9,203 nt of DNA from Peptococcaceae bacterium (GTDB taxonomy: Bacteria; Bacillota; Desulfitobacteriia; Desulfitobacteriales; Syntrophobotulaceae). The notes under the pieces were generated by a model. The model searched no databases and was not told the origin of the DNA. It saw only the letters and a list, made by a program, of their open reading frames with translations. The DNA lies in assembly GCA_012523535.1 (NCBI GenBank), contig JAAYII010000306.1, positions 1 through 9,203 of the forward strand. The letters are read 5' to 3'. The position numbers and the translations under genes were made by a program. Below, in pieces: positions 1 to 6,013 of this stretch (the stretch's first letter is position 1; each line of letters opens with the position of its first letter).

Positions 1-1
1 C

Positions 2-247
2 AAATACGGAGTCCCGATCAAATATGAGGTCACTTCTGACTTTAATTCTGAGGATGATTTAGGAATTCCTATGTTTAGCCACCGGGATGAAAAAGGGGTC
101 CAATGGACCACTTATTTCGAGGACGGGCGCAGTTGGCAGGTCAAACTGGCCCTGGCGGACAAATACAATCTCGGCGGGATAGCCGTCTGGTCCATGCATT
201 GGCTGGATGCCGCCAGCGCACCGGAATTTTTTGCCCTAATGAAATAA
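2..247 (+). CDS. C-terminal end of a GH18-like glycoside hydrolase domain protein (5' end outside window)
   Basis: An open frame enters from the left edge and runs 81 codons to TAA, with no start inside the window that looks real. The fragment ends with a block reading SWQVKLALADKYNLGGIAVWSM followed by WLDA (the first part is residues 55-74 or so of the fragment). The pattern 'aromatic/acidic ... K.. LA ... L-G-G-I-A-V-W-S/R' is the last beta-strand of the GH18 (chitinase-like, YaaH/spore-lysin-like) TIM barrel, where the Trp closes the substrate pocket. The preceding VQWTTYFEDGRSW matches the usual 'WYDD..S...K' segment. The catalytic DxxDxE motif would lie upstream and cannot be checked, so activity is unknown; a catalytically dead binding domain is possible. 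If active, it would cleave a GlcNAc-containing glycan such as peptidoglycan, chitin-like polymer or exopolysaccharide. It converges with the acyltransferase gene across an AT-rich spacer. Confidence 0.6.
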   Translation, partial: KYGVPIKYEVTSDFNSEDDLGIPMFSHRDEKGVQWTTYFEDGRSWQVKLALADKYNLGGIAVWSMHWLDAASAPEFFALMK

Positions 248-261
248 TTAATAATATCTTC

Positions 262-313
262 ATTAATAAATAGTTCATAAAAATTGCCAAAATTTATTAT
301 TTATTAATTTTTT
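262..313 (+). terminator. possible AT-only hairpin plus T-run terminator of the GH18-like gene
   Basis: An 11-bp perfect inverted repeat (ATTAATAAATA at 262-272, TATTTATTAAT at 298-308) surrounds a 25-nt loop that can pair further (ATAAA with TTTAT). A run of six T residues (308-313) follows directly. The layout, 15 bases after the stop codon, is that of an intrinsic terminator, but the stem contains no G or C in its outer part and would be weak. It may simply be AT-rich DNA. Confidence 0.25.
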
Positions 314-325
314 ATTAACAATTAA

Positions 326-366
326 TTAATGATGCTTTTTTAAATTTAATGATGATTTCTTTAAAT
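326..366. repeat. two-copy tandem repeat, 20/21-bp unit, in the convergent spacer
   Basis: TTAATGATG followed by a T-rich stretch and TAAAT occurs at 326-345 and again at 346-366. The second copy differs by one inserted base and two substitutions. The rest of the 248-393 spacer is AT-rich with no recognisable gene. The repeat lies just downstream of the minus-strand acyltransferase stop codon. Confidence 0.65.
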
Positions 367-393
367 AAAATTCATGAGCTAAATCCCAGGAAT

Positions 394-1512
394 CTAAATC
401 TTAATATAGAGTTTTATTTTATGCAGGAACAAAGCCAAGGCTGTCCAGAAAGCAAAGATGATAAAGGCATAGGTTAAATGGGGCTGGGGACTCCAGGAAA
501 ATACCCACTGGCTTAAAAGCTCATGGTAAGTCCCGGCCTGATTGGGAACAGAAAGATTGCGCATAAGGGCAATTAGCACGAATTTGCCGAAGAAAACCAA
601 AAAAGCGTTGCGCCCAAAGGCTTCAAAAAACCAATAAACCGCGGCCTTAATTTTAGGCAGAGGCTTATTGTTGACAGTGTGGAACAGGGCATGAGAAATA
701 GCCAGCAAAAGGACGCTGGCCCCCGCGGTCAAGGAGGCAAAGGCCGGAGTCCAGATTTTCTTGGCAAAGGGTATGTAGGCAGCCAGCAGAGGACTTAGCA
801 GGAGAAGCCCGCAGCCCAGGATAATCAGATAAAAGACGGCAGCTATCTTCTTATGCTCCAGGATTAGTTTCCCGGCCGCATAACCGCAAAGGGCATTGGC
901 CGTGGCTGAAAGCATGGTAAAGATCCCCTCGGGGTCATAGCCCGCTTGGCCTTGGCGGTAAATATGCTCCGGGCCGAACAATAAGGGATCGATTATGCCG
1001 GATAAATTTTGGTCCGGCTGGGGCAAGCCCTGGGGAAAATGAGCGGAGGTCAAAACCAAAAGACCCTGGTAAGCCAACATGATCAGAAGGCCCGCTCCCA
1101 AGGCCGTATACCATTTGCCCGCCAGCCGGGTGATAAGAACCACCAGGACTCCCAAAACGGCATATACTTGCAGGATCCCGGTAAACCTGAGAGTGGAAAG
1201 ATCAAAATTCCAATTGACGATCATATTGAAAACAAGGCCGATTAGGATTAACATTATCGTCCGGCGCAGAAGCCTTAATTTTTTTACCCCATTGCGGTAG
1301 GCAATGGCCATAGCTGTCCCGAACAAAGTGATAAAAACCGGGAAGGCAAAGTCGGACACAGTTAGGCCGAACCATTCGGCATGGGTATTCCAGACGGCAA
1401 ATTGCGGTGCGGCTAAAATATGTGTCAAAAAGGCCGTGCCGGCCACCAGGAACCCCCGGGCAAAATCCAGGGTGCGGATGCGCGGCTTGGCTGTTTTGCT
1501 GCTTTTGCTCAT
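394..1512 (-). CDS. multi-span membrane acyltransferase, HGSNAT/YeiB-like (DUF5009/DUF1624 type)
   Basis: The 372-residue protein has about ten hydrophobic segments. Family hallmarks are visible in order: R-x-x-x-LD-x-x-RG (residues 11-20), His31, WNTHAEWFG..VSD (41-54), LRFTGILQVYA (108-118), YDPEGIFTMLSATANALCGYAAG (192-214), K-x-WTPAFASLTAG (252-264) and FGRNAFLVFF (299-308). This pattern is that of bacterial relatives of heparan-alpha-glucosaminide N-acetyltransferase. In the characterised eukaryotic enzyme, the acetyl group of cytosolic acetyl-CoA is passed across the membrane to a terminal glucosamine. The substrate here is not known; a surface amino sugar is an inference from the neighbours. 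The ATG start is preceded by AGGA ten bases upstream, lying inside a tandem repeat. The gene is divergent from the deacetylase gene and ends with TAG in AT-rich DNA. No disruption is seen. Confidence 0.8.
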   Translation of the reverse strand: MSKSSKTAKPRIRTLDFARGFLVAGTAFLTHILAAPQFAVWNTHAEWFGLTVSDFAFPVFITLFGTAMAIAYRNGVKKLRLLRRTIMLILIGLVFNMIVNWNFDLSTLRFTGILQVYAVLGVLVVLITRLAGKWYTALGAGLLIMLAYQGLLVLTSAHFPQGLPQPDQNLSGIIDPLLFGPEHIYRQGQAGYDPEGIFTMLSATANALCGYAAGKLILEHKKIAAVFYLIILGCGLLLLSPLLAAYIPFAKKIWTPAFASLTAGASVLLLAISHALFHTVNNKPLPKIKAAVYWFFEAFGRNAFLVFFGKFVLIALMRNLSVPNQAGTYHELLSQWVFSWSPQPHLTYAFIIFAFWTALALFLHKIKLYIKI

Positions 1513-1523
1513 ATAAGGTCCAT

Positions 1524-1588
1524 CCTACTTTCCTACTTCCTAATTCCTTACTTTCTATTTCCTGAATTCTTACTTTCTACTTCCTATT
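1524..1588. repeat. three-copy degenerate tandem repeat (~22-bp unit) in the acyltransferase leader
   Basis: Three imperfect copies lie head to tail at about 1524-1545, 1546-1568 and 1569-1588. The shared core on the plus strand is TTACTTTCTACTTCCT followed by AATT or ATT. On the minus strand, which is the transcribed sense here, this is a purine-rich GAAGTAGAAAGTAAG leader. The copy nearest the gene contains the AGGA at 1523-1526 that is the best ribosome-binding site for the acyltransferase. A related short motif occurs at 5990-6013. Confidence 0.75.
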
Positions 1589-1615
1589 CTCGCTTACCGG
1601 TCGGCTAATTACTTA

Positions 1616-1624
1616 ATTATAGCA
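1616..1624 (-). promoter_or_regulatory. candidate extended -10 promoter for the acyltransferase gene
   Basis: On the minus strand the sequence reads TGCTATAAT, a perfect TATAAT hexamer with the TGn extension that relaxes the need for a -35 box. No good TTGACA lies 16-18 bases upstream. It would start a transcript near 1609 with an untranslated leader of about 95 bases that includes the tandem repeat. A second TATAAT (1643-1648, minus) without TGn lies 27 bases further upstream. AT-rich DNA produces such matches by chance, hence the modest confidence. Confidence 0.4.
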
Positions 1625-1644
1625 CAGATAGAGGTTGCAATGAT

Positions 1645-1666
1645 TATAGCCTTGCAGTAAGCTATA
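1645..1666. promoter_or_regulatory. possible operator dyad in the divergent spacer
   Basis: TATAGC (1645-1650) and GCTATA (1661-1666) form an inverted repeat around a 10-bp centre. It sits midway between two divergently transcribed genes and overlaps the upstream of the two minus-strand TATAAT boxes. A regulator binding here could act on both genes. The half-sites are short, so chance is a real alternative. Confidence 0.2.
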
Positions 1667-1667
1667 T

Positions 1668-1691
1668 CTGATTTTGCTGATTTCCTGATTT
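1668..1691. repeat. three tandem CTGATTT copies in the leader of the deacetylase gene
   Basis: CTGATTT occurs exactly three times at 1668-1674, 1677-1683 and 1685-1691, with 8-9 base spacing. It lies 31 bases before the ATG of the deacetylase gene, between the divergent spacer's TATAAT boxes and the ribosome-binding site. Confidence 0.6.
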
Positions 1692-1708
1692 GTCATTGGG
1701 ATTATTCC

Positions 1709-1714
1709 GGGAGG
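1709..1714 (+). promoter_or_regulatory. ribosome-binding site that fixes the deacetylase start at 1723
   Basis: GGGAGG lies eight bases before the ATG at 1723. The in-frame TTG at 1690, which would add 11 residues, has no such site before it. The shorter product also places the positive cluster KKTGKRKK directly ahead of the membrane segment, as expected. Confidence 0.75.
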
Positions 1715-1722
1715 CCAAAATA

Positions 1723-2511
1723 ATGGAGGTTAATAAAAAAACTGGGAAAAGGAAAAAAATAACGACCGTCGCTCTCTTGGCGCTAATAGTTTGCCTAATA
1801 GTTTCCTCCATGTTTTTTTTCCACTTGGACCGCAGGCTGCCGGGCGGGACGGCCATATTTTATTCCCCGCACCCGGACGATGAGGTCTTAAGCATGGGCT
1901 CAGGCCTCCTGGAGGCCCTGGACCGCAATGAGCAAGTAATAATGGTGCTCCTATCCCAGGGAAAAGCCAGCAAGGCCATAGATCAGGTCAATGAGCGTTT
2001 GCTGCAGGAGGGCTACCCGCCGATAAACGCGGAAGAGTTCGGAGCGGCCAGGGCTAAGGAATTCCGGGAGTCGGCCCTTCAGCTGGGGGTTAAAGAGGAG
2101 AATATTTATTTATATGACTTGCCGGACGGCAGCCTGAATACGGAGGAGATCAAAGAAATTATGACCTCCTTTGCAGCCCGGTACCCGGAGGCCGTTCACC
2201 ATACCATGACCTACAAAGACCCGCACCGGGACCATGCCGCTGCCGGCAAGGCTTTGCAGGAATTGAAAAAAGCCGGGATTATCCGGCATACGGTTTATTA
2301 TATTCCTGTGCAGGAATGGGAGAATTTAAAATCCTTGTTTAACCATGTAACCAAAACTCCGCCTTCCAAACTGGCCGGCCACCAAAAGGCCCTTGCCGCT
2401 TATAAGTCATGGTACCCGGCGGGCGGAAGATATGCTATCGGCATCACATCCGTACCGGAGTACTTTGAAATAATTGAAGGGGCCTACCAAAGTGTCTGGT
2501 CCAAGCGATAA
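1723..2511 (+). CDS. membrane-anchored LmbE/PIG-L family deacetylase
   Basis: The 262-residue product begins with a lysine/arginine-rich stretch (5-12), then one hydrophobic segment (13-33), and then a LmbE-like domain. The metal-site motif SPHPDDE is at 48-54. By analogy with MshB, His50 and Asp53 would bind zinc and Asp52 would be the general base. The second motif, DPHRDH (166-171), supplies the third zinc ligand, His171. The family removes N-acetyl groups from GlcNAc-type substrates (PIG-L, MshB, BshB). Those enzymes mostly work in the cytosol; here the N-terminal anchor, by the positive-inside rule, puts the catalytic domain outside. The substrate is therefore more likely a surface glycan or its lipid-linked precursor than a thiol cofactor intermediate; this is inference. 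A cleaved signal peptide is the alternative, but no clear AxA site is seen. The gene diverges from the acyltransferase and stops one base from the converging sugar transferase gene. Confidence 0.85.
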   Translation: MEVNKKTGKRKKITTVALLALIVCLIVSSMFFFHLDRRLPGGTAIFYSPHPDDEVLSMGSGLLEALDRNEQVIMVLLSQGKASKAIDQVNERLLQEGYPPINAEEFGAARAKEFRESALQLGVKEENIYLYDLPDGSLNTEEIKEIMTSFAARYPEAVHHTMTYKDPHRDHAAAGKALQELKKAGIIRHTVYYIPVQEWENLKSLFNHVTKTPPSKLAGHQKALAAYKSWYPAGGRYAIGITSVPEYFEIIEGAYQSVWSKR

Positions 2512-2512
2512 A

Positions 2513-3133
2513 TTAATAGGCGTTTTTCCCGCTCACAACCACCCAAAAGGTTTTGAGCAGTATTTTCAGGTCAAGGCCCAAGCTCCAGTTTTTGACGTAT
2601 TCCAAATCATAGCCGATGGTCTCACTCAAGGTAAGTTCACTGCGGCCATTGATCTGGGCCAGGCCGGTCACTCCCGGCGGCATGTCCAGTCTTTGCCGCT
2701 GTTCCGGCGTATACTGCTCCACAATCTCCGGTACTTCCGGGCGAGGGCCCACCAGGCTCATGGTCCCGTTGATAATATTGAGCAGCTGGGGAAGCTCATC
2801 CAGGCTGGTTTTTCTTAAAAAGCGACCGCTTCTGGTCACCCTGGGGTCGTCTTTTTCCTGGAAAACAAAATTATCCGGGTCAAAGCGGCCTTCTTTTTTC
2901 AGCTGCTCGATTTTTGCTTTCATCACCGCATCCGCGTTGGGAACCATGGTCCGGAATTTATAGATCGTAAACGCCTTGCCTTTATAGCCCACCCTCTGCT
3001 GTTTAAAGATGGCCGGGCCGGGCGAATCAAGCTTAATCCATATCAGGATAATCAACCATAAAGGAGAAGTTAAAACAAGCAAGAGAACGGAAACCACCAA
3101 ATCCAAGATACGTTTAGCCAGCAATAAGATCAC
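2513..3133 (-). CDS. small monotopic phosphoglycosyl transferase (undecaprenyl-phosphate sugar-1-P transferase)
   Basis: The 206-residue protein is the minimal catalytic unit of the PglC/WcaJ/WbaP family, without the extra N-terminal membrane spans of WcaJ. It moves a sugar-1-phosphate from a nucleotide sugar to undecaprenyl phosphate and so starts repeat-unit synthesis on the inner membrane face. In order are a reentrant hydrophobic helix (10-33) with the Ser-Pro break at 23-24, as in PglC; KFRTM (59-63); the catalytic Asp-Glu dyad in SLDELPQL (112-113); SLVGPRPE (126-133); and PGVTGLAQING (153-163). The stretch between KFRTM and DDPRVT is longer than in PglC and rich in charge. The start is GTG, and GTGA overlaps the preceding gene's stop by four bases with no clear ribosome site, which points to translational coupling. 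It is the last gene of the operon. The sugar cannot be told from sequence. Confidence 0.92.
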   Translation of the reverse strand: MILLLAKRILDLVVSVLLLVLTSPLWLIILIWIKLDSPGPAIFKQQRVGYKGKAFTIYKFRTMVPNADAVMKAKIEQLKKEGRFDPDNFVFQEKDDPRVTRSGRFLRKTSLDELPQLLNIINGTMSLVGPRPEVPEIVEQYTPEQRQRLDMPPGVTGLAQINGRSELTLSETIGYDLEYVKNWSLGLDLKILLKTFWVVVSGKNAY

Positions 3134-4515
3134 TCTACTTTATTTTGGAATAATGTTAAATCCCCTCGTAAATATTTGCTGATACTCTCCCGGGAGAATT
3201 TAATGGCTATAAGCATGGCACAACTCAACCAGAGCATCGGGTCTTCAAAGAAGCGCCCCTCTCCCTGGGAACTGACAAAGATGGCCAACACCCAGAAAAA
3301 GTAACCTGCACCGGCAAAATACTCGTTGACGGAATCATCGAATATATTCTTCAAATCATGTCCTTTGTAGCCGCTTATGCCATAGTATTGCCACAGTTTT
3401 CTGATTAATATCACCCATATGGCGGCCAAAACAATAAGTCCCAGCATGCCCAATTCGGCCGCTACGGTCAGAATGGAGGTATGGGAAAGGGTGGCCCCGT
3501 CGCGGAAGCCGGACAAAACATAACTGAATTTCTGCAAAAATACTGTCTGGAAACTGCCCAAGCCCGTTCCGACCAGCAAATTATCCATAAAAATAGCTAT
3601 TGCCGCTTTCCATAAGTATAGTCTTTGGGAATCCCCACTCAAACCCTGAGTGATGGATACCATCCTGTCCCAAATATCCGGGCGTAAGAAAAGCACTATT
3701 GCCCCGCAGAACACTCCTAATCCCAAGACCCACAAGGCAGCCTTTTTGTTGGGCAGCAGGATCAAGGCGGCAACCAGGATGACCACCAGGGTAATAAGGC
3801 CGCCACGGGAAGAAGTAAGCAGCAATTCGGCCAGCAGAATGGCCAGGCAAGCGTAATAGACGGTTTTTACCTGCTTTTCCCTGGTGGTGAGCTGGAGAAC
3901 AAAGTTGGCCGCTATAGCCAAAACTATGAAGCGGGCATAGATATTGGGATCCACAAAAGTCGCATTTACTCTGAGGATTTGTTCTCTGAACAGGATTTCT
4001 TGCTGCCAGATAAGGTTGCCGGTAATACCCTCATAGAAAGCCAGGGGTGCAAGCAGCAGAGCTGTTATATGTACTGCATGAAAGGGAATGAGAGCCCTTT
4101 TTTTATTCATTAAGAGGGCAACGGCCACCATAAGCAGGAACATAAGAACAAGCCTGACCGTTTCAACTAGAGTCTTGCCGGAATCGGCGGAATATAACAC
4201 GCTGATGGCCCCAAGCAACAGAAAAATAAATAAAACAATGGTCAGGGGGTCCCTAATGATATCTCCGAGCTTTCGCCGCATGTCCTGCTTGACCAGCAAG
4301 CGCACAAATCCTGTCAGGATAATAACCACAGTAGTCAAGCGAGTCAAGGTGACAAGATCCAGCATGGCGCCAAACTGGCCCAAACTGGGATACCAGGTGC
4401 TCGATATTTCCAAGGCAACGGCTACGGCCAACAGTGGCACCAGCCAAAGCGGTCTACTGACAGCCAGCGCAATCAGGACTATGACCGTTAGGATTAAAAT
4501 GATCCATTGTATCAT
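3130..4515 (-). CDS. O-antigen ligase/polymerase-type membrane protein (Wzy_C domain)
   Basis: The 461-residue protein has about 10-12 membrane segments. The Wzy_C-type region lies around residues 225-370: LLLTSSRGGL (231-240), then SQRLYLWKAAIAIFMDNLLVGTGLGSF (296-322) with the conserved arginine (298) at the start of the large outer loop, then SHTSILTVAAELGMLGL (344-360). NATFVDPNIYARF (184-196) matches the family's 'G-x-F-x-x-N-x-x-A' block. Such proteins join lipid-linked repeat units into polymer (Wzy) or move polymer to an acceptor (ligase) on the outer face of the membrane. Motifs do not separate these roles. The ATG overlaps the flippase stop by one base (TAATG) and has its own ribosome site (GGGGGA, 4523-4528). 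Its stop overlaps the phosphoglycosyl transferase start. A hydrophilic stretch (379-398) near the C-terminus is probably an extra loop. Confidence 0.85.
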   Translation of the reverse strand: MIQWIILILTVIVLIALAVSRPLWLVPLLAVAVALEISSTWYPSLGQFGAMLDLVTLTRLTTVVIILTGFVRLLVKQDMRRKLGDIIRDPLTIVLFIFLLLGAISVLYSADSGKTLVETVRLVLMFLLMVAVALLMNKKRALIPFHAVHITALLLAPLAFYEGITGNLIWQQEILFREQILRVNATFVDPNIYARFIVLAIAANFVLQLTTREKQVKTVYYACLAILLAELLLTSSRGGLITLVVILVAALILLPNKKAALWVLGLGVFCGAIVLFLRPDIWDRMVSITQGLSGDSQRLYLWKAAIAIFMDNLLVGTGLGSFQTVFLQKFSYVLSGFRDGATLSHTSILTVAAELGMLGLIVLAAIWVILIRKLWQYYGISGYKGHDLKNIFDDSVNEYFAGAGYFFWVLAIFVSSQGEGRFFEDPMLWLSCAMLIAIKFSRESISKYLRGDLTLFQNKVE

Positions 4516-5939
4516 TATTTTTTCCCCCTAATATTTTTAAGATTCCAGAGATACTTCCCTATCTTGCGGAAATCCCGATCGAAAGCAACCAGAAGGCAGC
4601 AGTAGACGATGCCGGCCAAGACCGCTGCGATAAAGGGATTTAAGCCCTTGACCGGCCAGGCGATACCGGCCATGATCAGGGAAGCAAAAATAATCAACGG
4701 CAATTGTCGCCAGATGCGTATTTTATAAACGCCTCTCCTTACCAGAATATAATAACTTAGGAAGATATAACCTTCAACTATTATCAGCGCATAGGCCGCT
4801 CCCATAAGGCCCACCAGTTTGGTGAGAACCATGATCAGCACAAAAAGCAGCACCAAGGCCGAACCTTGAACCATGGTCCTTTGCCACTGGTGATTGGTTG
4901 TGGTAAGCACATCCCCCAAGGAAAAGCTGATGCATTCCAAAGCGAAGAACCAGGCCACCACCATGAGTATGGGTATGGATTCGTCGAATTTTCCGGCATA
5001 AAGCCAATGGATTATTGGCTCGGACAGGACAAAAATTAAGACGCTGCCGGGTATCCCTATGCCGGAGAGAACTTTAAATACTTTTTCCGTAGTGGCCATA
5101 TGGCTTCTTTTATCTTTTTCACCCAGCTGGTAGAGTATGGGATAAAGGGCGCTGGTGGCCAGGCTGGGCAAAAAGATAAGCATAAGCACCAGTTTGTAAG
5201 CTGCGGAGTAGATGCCGACTTCCACATTGCTGACCGTTAAAGAAAGCACCAAGATGCTGAGCTGGGAGAAGGTATTGTAAAACAAGCGGTGGATGCCAAA
5301 GGCCAATCCCCTTCTAATCATGGGGAAAACGCTTGCCAGGTCAATCCTGGGCCTGATTTCGTTTTTCAAAGCCAAGGCGATAAGGATACTGATCAGTATG
5401 TAAGTGATTAGATGGGTTACGGTTATGGAAACAACGCCCTTACCGGCAATTATAACCGCCAGGGTCAAGATGGCAATGATAAAAGTGGTTAGGAATTGAA
5501 AGCCGGCGGCCAGATAAAGTTTTTGCACCGCTTGGTAGTAGTTGTACACCGACTGGTTCATAGCGTTGAAACAGACCGCCACCCCGAGGATTACGATCAT
5601 GGCTTTGACAGTATCATTGTACCCTGCGGGGAACATAAAAATTACCATGACAATAAAACACAGAACGGACACTATGGCCTTGACCAGCAAGGTATTGCCA
5701 AAATACCCGGGCAAAGCGGACGGGTCTCTGGAACAGTCCTGGACCATTAGCTGGCTAAGGCCCAGTTCGGCAAAAAGAATAATCGTGCCTACAAAAGCAT
5801 AAGCCGAGGAATAATCCCCATAGGGCCCCGGCCCCAAATAACGGGTAACGAAAATACCCACCACGGCGGTGATGGCCTTGGCCAGTACTCCTGATATTCC
5901 CAAAGCTGCTGCATTTTTGGCGATAAGGCGGGTATCCAT
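4515..5939 (-). CDS. Wzx-type polysaccharide repeat-unit flippase (MOP superfamily)
   Basis: The 474-residue protein has about 12-14 hydrophobic segments. The N-terminus is typical of the Polysacc_synt/Wzx family: NAAALGISGVLAKAITAVVGIFVTRYLGPGPYGDYSSAYAFVG (9-51), where the R-x-LGP-x-x-YG block is the family signature, followed by ELGLSQLMVQDCSRDPS (58-74). The second half repeats the fold (IYSAAYKL; LSEPIIHWLYAGKF; a C-terminal region from about residue 380). It turns lipid-linked repeat units from the inner to the outer membrane face, where the Wzy-like neighbours act. I chose ATG at 5939 because GAGGTG sits six bases ahead of it. The GTG at 5948 that would extend the frame by three codons is itself part of that ribosome site. 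The 3' end overlaps the next gene by one base. A spore-cortex (SpoVB-like) role is less likely, given the operon. Confidence 0.9.
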   Translation of the reverse strand: MDTRLIAKNAAALGISGVLAKAITAVVGIFVTRYLGPGPYGDYSSAYAFVGTIILFAELGLSQLMVQDCSRDPSALPGYFGNTLLVKAIVSVLCFIVMVIFMFPAGYNDTVKAMIVILGVAVCFNAMNQSVYNYYQAVQKLYLAAGFQFLTTFIIAILTLAVIIAGKGVVSITVTHLITYILISILIALALKNEIRPRIDLASVFPMIRRGLAFGIHRLFYNTFSQLSILVLSLTVSNVEVGIYSAAYKLVLMLIFLPSLATSALYPILYQLGEKDKRSHMATTEKVFKVLSGIGIPGSVLIFVLSEPIIHWLYAGKFDESIPILMVVAWFFALECISFSLGDVLTTTNHQWQRTMVQGSALVLLFVLIMVLTKLVGLMGAAYALIIVEGYIFLSYYILVRRGVYKIRIWRQLPLIIFASLIMAGIAWPVKGLNPFIAAVLAGIVYCCLLVAFDRDFRKIGKYLWNLKNIRGKK

Positions 5940-5945
5940 TACTTG

Positions 5946-5951
5946 CACCTC
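5946..5951 (-). promoter_or_regulatory. ribosome-binding site that fixes the flippase start at 5939
   Basis: On the minus strand GAGGTG ends six bases before the ATG at 5937-5939. The alternative GTG start (5946-5948) is the last three bases of this same element and has no ribosome site of its own. Confidence 0.75.
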
Positions 5952-5989
5952 GAAAAATAATATCCAACTTCAAACCCGATATTCCGCTC

Positions 5990-6013
5990 TTCTACTTCAT
6001 ACTTTTTCTACTT
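5990..6013. repeat. three 8-bp tandem units overlapping the glycosyltransferase stop
   Basis: TTCTACTT (5990-5997), CATACTTT (5998-6005) and TTCTACTT (6006-6013) lie head to tail. On the minus strand they read as AAGTAGAA, and the TAG stop of the glycosyltransferase (6008-6010) is inside the first unit reached. The core TCTACTT is shared with the repeat at 1524-1588. The rest of the 5952-6007 spacer shows no clear promoter or hairpin. Confidence 0.55.

Noticed and set aside
248..393. Insertion-sequence remnant or small RNA in the AT-rich spacer
   Set aside because: No transposase fragment, terminal inverted repeats with target duplication, or GC-rich structured region is visible.
1524..1588. 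CRISPR array from repeated units
   Set aside because: Units are directly adjacent with no unique spacers, only three degenerate copies, and no cas gene is nearby.
1690..1722. TTG start giving an 11-residue longer deacetylase
   Set aside because: There is no ribosome site before the TTG, and it overlaps the last CTGATTT repeat; GGGAGG points to ATG at 1723.
2474..2818. Plus-strand open frame of 114 codons after the deacetylase gene
   Set aside because: It is antisense to the well-supported sugar transferase gene, overlaps the deacetylase end, and has no family features.
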